The translations under genes and the position numbers were made by a program. Positions 11,678-22,190 of a DNA stretch of 64,000 nucleotides are shown in pieces. The notes under the pieces are model-generated. The model was not told the origin of the DNA and searched no databases. It saw only the letters and a program-made list of their open reading frames with translations. Positions within the stretch are counted from its first letter, which is position 1, and every line of letters starts with the position of its first letter. The DNA lies in contig JABYQS010000005.1 in NCBI GenBank assembly GCA_022592435.1, forward strand, positions 372,001 through 436,000, read 5' to 3'. The DNA comes from Cerioporus squamosus (taxonomy: Eukaryota > Basidiomycota > Agaricomycetes > Polyporales > Polyporaceae).

Positions 11678-12962
11678 TCACCCCCTGAAGTTGTTCTTGA
11701 GTTCCCTCAGGGCATCCATCGCCGCACCGGGTTCCCCGCCGCCAGTGGCTTTCCTGCAGTGCGAAAGAGAACGATAACACCATCAGTTCACATGCGCCCA
11801 CAACTCATAGAGCGAAGGAAATTCCGCGCACTGTATGGGCGCGCTGTCCAGGCGCATGAACGGGTTCCACTCCTTCTCGTCCCCGATCGTCGTGCGCTCA
11901 TTGGGGATTACGCCGTCCTTGATGAGCTTCTCGAGCCGCGCGAGCGCAGGGTTCCCCGGGTCGACGGACTTGGCGAACGCGAGGTTGCCCTTGGTGTACT
12001 CGTGCCCGTCGTACACGACCGTCTGCGGCGGGAGGGTCGCGAGGTAGGAGAGCGCGGTGTGCATCTCCGCACCCGTACCCTCGAAAAAGCGGCCGCAGCC
12101 GGCGATGAAGAGGGTGTCGCCGGTGAAGACGCCGCCAGGGTGGTTGCCGCTTTTGTCCGTCACGTAGTAGCAGATAGAGTCTTGGGTGTGGCAAGGCGTG
12201 GCAAGGCATCTGAGAAGAAACGGCGTGTGAGTAACGATGCAGAAGTATATCCTCTGTCAGGGATACGGTCTGTGGATTATCCCGCGGTTAAACAGAGCTA
12301 ACATCGCGTTGTGTACGGGTTGCCGTGATAATCCGCGGTCAATGCGCAGCCACAAGGTGGAAGTGTGGGTCGGCGGGAATAAACCGCATATGCGGCGGCA
12401 TTACAGCACACTGCATGGACGACATACCTGACGTGAATGTTCGCAATGCTGAATTCATCCTTGTCTTTGACCTGGTTGGTCAGTGCTGGGATCTTGTTAC
12501 TCCCGCCATATATAGGCGCGCCGGGGTACGCAGCAGACTGCACAGGAGTTGTAGTCCGCTGTCACTACATGCGCAGCATACGGCGACACGGGGTGGTACG
12601 TACAAATGCCTGCGGGCGCGAGCATTCGTGTTAGAATCCGAGCGCACTGTAGGGGCTCGTGGGCGTAGGGAGGCACTGACCTGGTTTCCGCCGCTGTGAT
12701 CGAAGTGATGGTGGGTAGTAATGCCAGCTACAATCTGGACACCAGCTTTCTCAGCAGCAGCCTGTACCTTGGGAACGTCGTAAGGGTCGACGGCGGCAGC
12801 TTTGTTCGTGGCGTCGTCGATGAGGAGGTACGCGTAGTTGTCGTCGCGAACGGGAACGGGCACGACCTTCATCTTGGCGGGAGGGGTGGTGGAAAAGGAC
12901 GCTTTCGGTGATCGTTTGAGACGGAGAGCAGGGGCAAGACGGGCGAGTCGGGGCAAGAGCAT
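11678..12962 (-). CDS. Hydroxyacylglutathione hydrolase (glyoxalase II)
   Basis: Hydrolyses S-lactoylglutathione to lactate and glutathione, the second step of methylglyoxal detoxification. The metallo-beta-lactamase metal site is complete: THHHFDHSGG, His in PCHTQDS, Asp in FTGDTLF and His in YDGHEYTKG. The C-terminal domain contains NEKxWNPF-like residues (GDEKEWNPFMRLD) and ends KNNFRG. The first 30 residues are basic and Ser/Thr-rich (RLARLAPALRLKRSPKASF), like a mitochondrial presequence; a Met right after it (KMKVVPVPV) could give a cytosolic form. Four exons are evident; introns 1 (12538-12680) and 2 (about 216 nt) are long for this window. Recognised with high certainty. Confidence 0.94.
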
Positions 12963-13488
12963 CGGTCAGTCAGCAAGCGCAAGCAGGGTGTGCTCAGAGG
13001 TGGGAGGACGCGCGGCAGGCGGACCGCGATGACGTCGTTCACGCGATCACACATGGCTGGCGTCTGCACGCGCGGGCTGCCTGCTCCGTGCGTCCATCTC
13101 GCTGCGAGTCGCTGGATCCCACCACACACGACGATGGCCTGAGCACGCTTCTATCGACGCTGGCCGGCTGGGCGGTGCGTGTGGACGGGCGGTGTGCGAA
13201 TTTGAGTTCGATCATGCTCGGGCAGCGCGAAGCTGTTGCGCGCCCGGCCTCCCGCTGCCTCTGCGTAGTCGCTCGTCCACAGCCACGCCTCCCGCTCCCC
13301 CTCATGTCTTAGTACCCCTTCCCAGCTCTTTCTTCTTCTCTCTTCGACCTTTTTTCTCTTCAAGGGTTCCCGGCTCACTACCATGCCTTTCGATGGCGTC
13401 CTGACTGCACCTCCTTCCGCTCACACTCCGGCATGTCTATTCCGCTGCATTCCGTTCCTGGCACGCACTCACTGCTCTCCTTCCGCAG
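12963..13488. other. Divergent promoter region, glyoxalase II / membrane protein
   Basis: Contains a strongly pyrimidine-rich tract at about 13320-13365 ahead of an ATG at 13383, which may belong to the 5' end of the next gene. The first exon of that gene could not be fixed. Confidence 0.45.
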
Positions 13489-14323
13489 CCAAGTCCTAGG
13501 GAGGGAGAATTTGGCAAGGAGGCTAGCCGGGAGTCATACTCCCGCCTAACGCAGTCCTACGCCTCCATCTGGAACGACTGTGGTGGCCGCTCAGTGTCAA
13601 GTCAGGTCGCTTGTTTCACCAGCGACGTTGGCAGCTATCAAGTTCCTGAAGACTACACGACGCTCATCGACTCAAATCTTCCGTTTTTGGCCACGATCGA
13701 TTCCGTCCTAGGAGTCGATCTTGCGAGTACAGATACAAGCGCATTAGCAGGTACGTCTCCTCCCCTTCGTCCCACACTACCATGTACATATCCCTTGTCT
13801 CTGCAGGTCCCTCCCCACTTCCTGGCACTTTGCTACAACCTTCGCCTTCTCCCACTAACTCCGCTTCCCTGACCAATGCGACCGGAAGCGGCGTCTCACT
13901 GCCCAAGACCGGCTCCCCATCCTCTTCCTCCTCTTCCAGCCACACGGGTGCAATCATCGGCGGAGTCATCGGCGGGGTCGTCCTCTCGTCCTCGCCGCCC
14001 TCGCCTTCTTCTTCTACCGCAGGCGCACACGCAAGTCCCGCGCAGCGCCCTCCGCAGAGTTCATGCACATGGCGCGTGGCGGCTCCAGCTCGCCCATCCT
14101 GTCTGCGAAGCACGTCGAGGGCATCATGACACCCCCGAGTACGGCTCACGGTGGCGGCGACCGCGTCCCGCTCGCACGCCAGAGCTCGATCGAGAGCGAT
14201 GACCGGCCGCCTGCTTTCACCCCGGGGAGCTTCAAGGACCCGGTGTATGAGAAGGTGCAGGCATCGGCTGCGATGCGGGAAGAGTACGAGGCGCGCGATG
14301 TGGAAGGTGGGTATAAGGACTAG
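13489..14323 (+). pseudogene. Single-pass membrane protein with a frame break in its transmembrane segment
   Basis: Not assigned to a family. An extracellular part with spaced Cys residues (NDCGGR, VACFTS) and a Ser/Pro/Thr-rich stalk leads into a Gly-rich membrane helix (AIIGGVIGGVV). The frame then fails: the rest of the helix and the basic stop-transfer (LVLAALAFFFYRRRTRKSR), and a 100-residue cytosolic tail ending EARDVEGGYKD, are read one base back. The break lies near 13979-13985 in the run gtcgtcctctcgtcc. A canonical intron near 13751 joins ALAG to PSPLPG. The 5' exon is unresolved; the ATG at 13383 (MPFDG) is a candidate. This layout is common in basidiomycete cell-surface proteins. 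The break may be an assembly error rather than true loss, so the pseudogene label is provisional. Confidence 0.55.
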
Positions 14324-14947
14324 GCATCAGTTGGGCTAGGTGCAGTTTGCTACAGGTGTGTTGTTTCTCTTCCACCCTTCTACTATTGTTCGTGCACAAC
14401 TCTGCTTCTTCTTCTTCGCCATTCACACTGCTGCAGATATGGTTCACTCGCCACCCACTTAACTTATTTGCTCCTCCGATTCGGTGCGCCCGCATGTTGT
14501 GTAGGAGTACAAGTTCCGTGTACATGTATGAACGCCACCTCGAGGCCATACCCGCCAATTGGTTCGCAGAGCTCAGCCAAAGGTGTACGGCGAGGAACAC
14601 GATGGTTTAGGACGTTATGAAGACTACATCGGAGCGGATGCTACAGGGTGAGAGATACGAGGGGTGAGATCTAGAGATACGAGGGGTGCGAGATACGACG
14701 GTCGTCATTGCGAAACCGGACAGGAAATGCGTATGAGGTGCCTTACAACCTTTGGGCGCGAGACAGAGTCAGGTGAGCGGACAGCAACATCCAACGTGCG
14801 AGATCGTACATGCAGCGAAAAAGGGGATGGGAGAAAAGAACACGGAGGGACACCGAAACTTGGACAGGAGCTATCCAGCAGCGAGGGCGAAGTAGGAACC
14901 GAGTCCATAAGAAAGCACGGGATGCCTGGCCAAACGCACGACGGCTT
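14324..14947. other. Convergent 3' region, membrane protein / Argonaute
   Basis: Holds the 3' ends of both flanking genes and a short direct repeat (separate entry). No gene is seen. Confidence 0.5.
14651..14688. repeat. 16-bp direct repeat, 22-bp period
   Basis: AGAGATACGAGGGGTG occurs exactly at 14651-14666 and 14673-14688, and a shortened third copy (GAGATACGAC) follows at 14690-14699. It lies in the convergent intergenic gap. Confidence 0.85.
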
Positions 14948-17900
14948 CTAGATGAAGTACTTCTGGCGGTGGAGCCTGCTCTGCTTGAACATGCGCTCCC
15001 ACTGGTGCAGGTCGAACTCGGGCGAGCCCCCGGTAACGTTCGACGCCGTGTCGCTCAGGCCCGCGCCGTTCTCGCAATGGAACTCGAGCCGGCCGCATAT
15101 TTTCTGCGGAAGGCGATCGTCAGTCAAGAGCGTGAGAAGCAGTGAAGCTCAGAAGTGGAAGGGTTTCGTACGTCGGCATCTGTCAGGTAAGGGGGGGCAT
15201 GGTCAGCAACCGCAGGAGGACCCGGATCAGAGTGGCTTGGAGGCTTACAGTAGACGGGCGCGGGGATGGAGACGGAGCGGGTTGCGCTTGCATAGGTGTG
15301 GCACAGGTGGAACGTCAGCGTCTGGACGCTGTGGACAGGGGGACAGAGTACGGGTGTCAGCGGCGGGGACGTGCGGTTATCGTGCGATTCACTGAGGGAT
15401 ACGTACGCCTGCTTGTCAAGGTGTGTCTGGTTCTCCAGAATCACATAGTGGCTGGGCCTGCTTGTCCCGAGGAGGCCCGCGTGCGACTGCAAGTAGAAAT
15501 CCTGGTAGTTCGGGTTAGTGATGTGCTTGTCGACCAGCAGTCCAGCGGGGCAGTTGCCGGACTTGTCGCCGTCGCGTTCGCTAGAAGGGAGGAGCGTGAG
15601 ATTCCATAGGTACATGACAACTGTGAGATGCGCACTCGATGGGGAAGAAGCGGATGTGGTGTCTGCAAAGGAGAGTGAGCCGCTGAGGACTGGTACGTAC
15701 TACGAAGCAGAGTAGTGAATGCACCTCTTGCCGACGACGATGAACAGGATCCTCGGCCACAGCTGCTCCGGGAGATTAGACTTGCGGAATCCCTCTGTGT
15801 CTCACAGGTCAGTGATCGAGGCATCACTCGAATCTGTACCATCAAACTACTCACCTTTGATGAGAGGTATCTCATGCTGGGCGACCTGGGAGAACTCGCC
15901 CTCGCTGACGCCGTCCCTGTAGAAGAGGATGTACTTTGGTGGCAGTGGGTTCTGGCTGTAACCCTGGATGTTCTGCGAGCGCCACCCCCTCCAGTCGCTC
16001 AGCGCATTCTGCGAAGGCCGCCCATACATCGTTAGAGACGAGTATCAGTGGTGCGGAGTGGTTGCGGCGGGACTAACCACAATCATGACGTCAAGCTTGC
16101 CCATGATCTCCTTGCGCGGCTCCTGCACACCCGCCGCAGAAGTCATGATGTTGACGTCCGGGTCGACGGTGGCGACCATACCAACTACTGACGGCCTGTT
16201 TTGACTTCCGGGACCGGGATGCCGACGTCGGCACCTAGAGCAACGTTGCGCCATCAGTTCACTGAGTATGTGCAATGGGTGCGGCGGGCTGACCAATGAC
16301 CATAGCTTCCTTCAGTAGGTCGTTGAAGGGCGAGCGAATTGCCGAATTAACTCCTCCCAGCCGAGAATTGATCCTGGAATATAAGTGTCAGTGATCGATG
16401 CCGCGGAGACAAGATACGTCGGAGGAGTAAGTATCCTCTCACTTCAAGGCAACGTTGTTGCAGTACTGGTCGTTGCACCGCTCCCACTTGCCGCTGCGCT
16501 GTGGGTATTGTTAGCACCCCAAGGATACTCGGGGTTGAGGCGACCGTCGAGCGCAACCGGGACTCACCACACACTGCGTCGAGATCGCCGTCTTGATGTC
16601 ACCCCAGTGCTTGACAGCCCGGCGGCAGTCGGCCGCGTTGGCGGGCAGCATGACTAGAATCAGGTGCGGGCGTCCGAACGGCTGTCCGAGTTGTTGACTC
16701 GCCATAATGTCATAAAGCTCTTGGAGAGTCTGCAAACAGGTCATGTTAAGCCTGCATCTTGCATGGCATAGCCAAGCACCTACCGCTTCGGGGTTGGATG
16801 GATTCCCGGGCCGGATGGGGGGATGGGGGTTCATCACGGTCATCCCTGACAACGGACCATTCAGCACATATGCGGAGGGCAATGGGAGCTATCGCGAGCT
16901 CGGGAGAGCACTCACCCAGCTTCTGGAGGTTCGTGACCAGCGTCGTAACGAACCGCTGGACCGTCTGCTCCGGGACGCGGTCGAAGACGGCGACACCCCA
17001 GTTGGCGAGCCTCTCGGGCTTCCAGAACCGGCGGTTCACGACGTTCCAGGCCCCGGCCTTGAAGGGCACATTCTATGTAGTCACACAGAACAGTCAGTAG
17101 GTGCTGTGATTGTTGCGCCATCCAGCTACTAACCAAGACATCAGGGTTGTTGCTTCCTCGGGGCGGGCCATACATGATCGGAGGAGGTTCTATGAGCTCT
17201 CCGTTGATCTCGATGGGTGTCTCGCGCACGCGCATGCCGGCCTCCGTCATGAAGTCCGAGTCTCTGTAATTGAAGGTCTGTGCGTATGATGTGAGCCCAA
17301 GGACAAGCGATTGAATTCAGGCAACCTACGTTGCTGCTGACGGCGTTCCTGATGTCCGTGATTCGCAGGCGCGGCTTCTGCGTCGCAAACTCAAGGAACA
17401 TCTTCTGGGCTTGGGGCGGGATCTTCTTCCTGTAGACCTGCCCGCCAACGACCTGGCAGAACTCGGCAGGGATAATGGCCGTCTTGCCCCTTCTGATGCC
17501 GACGATACGGGGATAGCGGACCTGAAGGTTGTACTTCGACTCGAAGTGGCGCTGGCGTATTGTGTGAGGTTAATGTCGAAGCAAGATACACTACTGGGGC
17601 ACGCACTTGTACAGTGAGCCGTTCGCCGTCCTTGTCAAACTCTTGCATACCAGCTTGAGGGATGAGGTCAGAGATAGGCCTCGGTCGGTCGAGACGACGA
17701 TCACGGGGTTGTCCCGGTATGACGACCGTAACGTGTACTCCCTTGAGGAAGGTGCGCAGCCTGGCAAAGTTGGGTTGATTGAGACTCTGTAAATCCCGCA
17801 TATCCCTCAACTCGAGGTAGCGAAGCATAGTGTCTATGAGCGGGCCCGGGGTATAGCTGCGTAGACAGTAAGTTCTGTGAATCAACATATGATAAGTGTA

Positions 17901-18753
17901 CTTACACGGCAGCATGGGAGACGTCGATGTTGATGAGGAGGTGACCTTGTGTTGGTCGCACACTCCTGTAGCATATGTCATGACCACAGAATCGTGCACC
18001 ATGTAACACTGGACCACTCACTGGAAGAACCCGCGCCATGCGGAAAGACCGATCCGCAGGTCCCGGGAGTTCGTTTCGACGAAGAAGGAGCGAGCATCAG
18101 CAGGGAAGCTGTGTCGGATGTTGGGAGCCTGGCGGACAATCAGCTGGAGGAGGTTCAGCGACATCGCGTTCAGCTCGGCGCTGTCTCCCTGCTGCCTCGG
18201 GCGAGTAAGCTTCTGAACGTCACTATAAGGAGGTTAACCAAGTGCAAGTTGAACGTATGTGCGACATGCTCACGTCGGATTGATGATGCTGACTCGCTTG
18301 ATGGTGACCCTGTGTGTGATTTTGGTCCGGTCACGTCCCATCGCGACTGGATACTACAAGGTCGGGTGAGCTGTGGACTTGCAAAGACCATTGATACTAG
18401 CTAAACGTACATCTCCGGTCCTGATGTCGCGGCGACAGAACATATTCCTCCGCCCATCGAAGACGGGGCGCGGATTGAAGATGTCTGCGTTGTCTGTCTG
18501 GAGTCGGTCGATGATCTCATAGTTGCGACCCTTCGCGAGACACGGGGGTTCTATAACTGAGAAGGCAGGTGAGGGGGTGCGGCAGCAATGCTTCGCGGGT
18601 GCTATTTACCGACTTCGATGGGACAAGATTAGTACATGACGTTACGTCAAGTAGAAGGGTCTACTGCTTACCGTCGTAATGGTAGTATGGCGTCGTCGGA
18701 AGCGCCGTGATCTCGTACGAGTTGGTCGTCACGTTGAGCGGACGTCGGTTCAT
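14948..18753 (-). CDS. Argonaute (N-PAZ-MID-PIWI) with a one-base frame break in the PIWI domain
   Basis: Small-RNA-guided effector of RNA silencing (quelling type), about 950 codons over many short exons. N domain: [23 protein letters not shown] region: [17 protein letters not shown] and [40 protein letters not shown] and [15 protein letters not shown] catalytic set of fungal DEDD type: Asp in GADVG, Glu in EPRKEIM, Asp in [11 protein letters not shown], Asp in PVYYAD. The protein ends [10 protein letters not shown]. Between GADVG and [13 protein letters not shown] the frame is one base short (about 16220-16227), and reading on without correction meets a stop 12 codons later. Flanking exons splice cleanly, so the gap is not an intron. 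Either the locus is freshly broken or the assembly lost one base. Start chosen at the Met before NRRPLNV; an upstream Gly/Arg-rich exon is not excluded. Confidence 0.88.
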
Positions 18754-19164
18754 GTTCTGGATAATCCTACTGTTAGCCAGCTGCGTCGGGCAAGCGTCCC
18801 TGCTTGTAAGCACGCACTGCGATCGATTACGGGGGTCCGGGTCGGCGAGTTGGAGTGGATGGATGCAACGGTGGGAGGAGAGCTGAGGAAACGGGAATTG
18901 AGGGAGCTGGAAAGACGAACGAAATATATACAGGACGGGAGGCTTCGAAAGCCGAACCGAGAGGAGGTTCGAGTCGAGGAACGCGTCGACGCGTTGCAGC
19001 GTGTGTACCGAGAACGCGCTTTCGGGACAGACGCGATCTCGGACAACGTGGTAGATCTCGGGCGCTACATGCGCGGACTTGGTGCCAGACGCGTGGAGAT
19101 TCTCCGTCACAGGCAGCCACAGACCCAGCACAGGCCCACGCTTGCTCTCTGCCCGTTCTTCACC
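18754..19164. other. Divergent promoter region, Argonaute / SRP receptor alpha
   Basis: About 410 nt between divergent starts. Long open frames here show no family resemblance. Confidence 0.5.
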
Positions 19165-22100
19165 ATGCTCGACCACTGCTCCATCTCGCACAAGGGTACG
19201 CACCTTCCTCTTCGCTGTCTTTGGGGCGGAGTGCTGACGGCGAAGCTCGCGGTGCAGGCGGCGTGGTTCTATGGTCGCGATCCTTCACTCCTGCAGCATC
19301 CCATACCGCAGCATCCTCCACTTCCCCCGTCAACTCTCTTGTGCGCGAGGCACTCATCGAAGGCCGCAGCTCAGATGGAAAGTATGAGAAGGACGGATAT
19401 GCCGTCAAGTGGACGTTTGTGAACGACCTGGAGCTCATATTCGTCGTACGTCCCGATCTCTCTCTCCACTCCAGCCCCGCGCCGACCTCTCGGCAATGGA
19501 TTTGTGCAGGTCGCGTACCAGCGCATTTTGCAACTGACATACGTGGACGAGCTGCTGCTCGCGCTCAAGACCCTCTTCATCAAGCTCTTCCAGCCATTAC
19601 TCGCCACTTTCGTCGCGTCCCTCCATGTTACCACTTCGGCTAAGCTCTCTTCTTCGTCCGCTACCTCCGCGTCATGGAACTTCCGCAAGGCATTTGAGGG
19701 CTGGGACGGGGTATTTGACAGACTTCTCCGAGGCCTCGAGGACAAAGCCGCCCAGGTTCGTACACCCGATCCTCTATATCCCCAATCATGGCACCATAAT
19801 GCCAGTCCTCTTTGGACATGTGCCGTCTGCCCCCAAGCGAATTATCAGCAGGGCGAGCACAGTCCCATACTCGCCAAGTGAGGCAATTGCATTCGCCAAA
19901 GAGACTGCAGAGCACTTGACTTAGGACAACCGGTGACACCTCCCTCCGGACAATTGCTTCTCTTGGTTTCCGGGGCTCGCTTCACGCCCTGTCTGGCCTC
20001 CGCCATATCTGGCTCAGTTCGTTCGTATTGTTTTGACCCTGGATTGTTGCCCCCCCTTTAGGAACGCCGCACTCGGGTCGCCCACCCTACCCGTGCTACG
20101 ATTGATGTGACTCCGCCTGCCGAAGCTACGAGTACGAGTGAGTTTCCATTGGCTCGACTGGGATAGCTCTGCTGCAACTGACACATGCACACAGTTCCGT
20201 CACAGTCAAACGCGGAAGTGCAGGACGAAGAGCAAATTGCCCGGAATGTGCAAGCCCTCAAGAACAGGCTCCGTGGCCGAGGGGGCCAGGCAGGCCGACG
20301 TGGTCGGGGTCGCGCGGAGGTCGGCAGTGGACGAGACAGTCTTCCAGGATCCGAGTCAGTCGATGTATGCGCTATCATACGATGCTCCGTGCTCATGTCT
20401 GTGCTACACTAGCTCCGAGACCCCGACCTCGAAACGCAAGTCTAGGGCCAAAGCACAGCGCAAATGGGGCGAGGCAGCGCCCACCGAGAACGATATGGCT
20501 TCGCTTGATTACAGCTACGATAGCTCTGTGTCTGAAGGCCCCGCCAGCTCTCTCGACTTGTCTGCACTTGTGGACAATGGTTCGCTTGGCACGCGTACGC
20601 AGGACGGTCTGTATGAGGTCAAGGACTGGGAGTTTGGCTCTCAGGGCGACAAGAACGCGGACGACGTTATTGCGCAGGTGCTGAAGAAAGGCGGTCAGGA
20701 TGCGAAACCTGCGTCTGGCTCTCTGGGCGCGCTCGGCTCCATCTTTTCGCGCCTGACAGGCTCGAAGGTCCTCACGGAAGAAGACCTGAAACCCGTCTTG
20801 GAGGCCATGAAGCAACATCTCATGAAGAAGAATGTTGCGAAGGAGATCGCCGACAAGGTCTGCGAGGATGTTGGCCAGAGCCTTGTCGGCAAGAAAGTGG
20901 GCGGCTTTCAGAGTATGCGCGCGGTTTTGCATCGGTGTGTTGTTTGCTATGCTTACTCCTACACCTTCACAGCTACCACCTCGGCTGTTCGCCAAGCGCT
21001 CTCAAACTCTATCACGCGCATACTCACCCCCAAAACATCAACCGACTTGCTCCTGTCTATTCGAACGAAGTTGTCGACGCCCGTAGCAGCCTCGCAGAAG
21101 CGACTGCCGTACAGTATCACCTTCGTCGGTGTGAACGGCGTTGGCAAGAGCACAAATCTCTCGAAAGTCTGCTTCTGGTTGATCCAAAATGGCTTCCGGG
21201 TGCTCATCGCTGCGTGCGACACATTCCGGTGGGTAACTTAGTGTACGTTTCCTATACGCCACTGATTGCTAATGCTGCCTGTAGGAGCGGCGCCGTGGAG
21301 CAACTCCGAGTCCATGTCCGTAACCTCGGGATGCTCGGCGTCGACGGAGCAACGAACAGCAAGGGGCGAGTTGAGTTGTACGAGCGCGGATATGGCAAAG
21401 ACGCCGCTGGGATCGCGAAGGAAGCTATAGCTTACGGTATGCTCTCAACTCTACGTTTAGCTGGAAGACACGGTCACTGATGTCTTCTATGTAGGCCGCG
21501 ATAACGACTTCGATGTCGTTCTCATTGATACTGCCGGTCGCATGCAGGACAACGAGGTACGACGATAGCGCCCTATACCTGCCACCTCGGACAGATAGCT
21601 GATGATGGTTCTCAACAATACAGCCTCTCATGCGCGCGCTGGCGAAGGTGCGACACAAATCTCACACTTCCTCCATGCCGGTGAGCGTGACTGACATTTC
21701 GCAACAATAATTACCAGCTCGTCGCGACGAACAACCCGGACAAGATCATTTTCGTCGGCGAAGCTTTGGTGGGAAACGAGGCGGTCGACCAACTTACGAA
21801 GTTCGATCGCGCGCTGCGCGACTTCTCCGCTGCGTCGGGCGGCCAGGAACGCGGTATCGATGGTATGTTAGTCACCAAGTGGGACACCGTCGACGACAAG
21901 GTATTGTCTTCCTAATTCCCCAGTCGCGCCTATGCGCAGCTTTGCAGCGTGTATCATTGTGCCGGACTGCGTGCTGACCCCTGTGGTGGTTTGTTGCAGG
22001 TCGGCGCCGCGCTGTCTATGACATACGTCACCGGGCAGCCCATAATTTTCGTTGGGTGTGGACAGGTATTGCTCCCTTGTTTCGTCTCGGCGCAACGGCT

Positions 22101-22190
22101 CTCTGATTCTTTGTTTTTTGTGTACAGACCTACACCGACTTGCGACAACTGCGTGTCGCAAACGTTGTGCAAGCCATCCTCAGCGACTAG
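19165..22190 (+). CDS. Signal recognition particle receptor subunit alpha (SRP54-type GTPase)
   Basis: Docks ribosome-SRP complexes at the ER membrane. The N-terminal SRX longin-like domain that binds the beta subunit is present (MLDHCSISHKGG, KWTFVNDLELIFVVAYQR, YVDELLLALKTLF). A charged linker (LKNRLRGRGGQAGRRGRGR) follows, then the N domain of the GTPase (LTEEDLKPVLEAMKQHLMKK) and the G domain. G motifs are complete: GVNGVGKSTN, DTAGRMQDNE, TKWDTVDDK and FVGCGQTYTDLRQL. It ends AILSD. About ten introns are present, and the ATG at 19165 begins the SRX domain. Divergent from the Argonaute gene. High certainty. Confidence 0.94.

Noticed and set aside
18679..19422. 247-codon plus-strand frame
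   Set aside because: Overlaps the Argonaute first exon and the SRP receptor start in other frames and has no family-like sequence.
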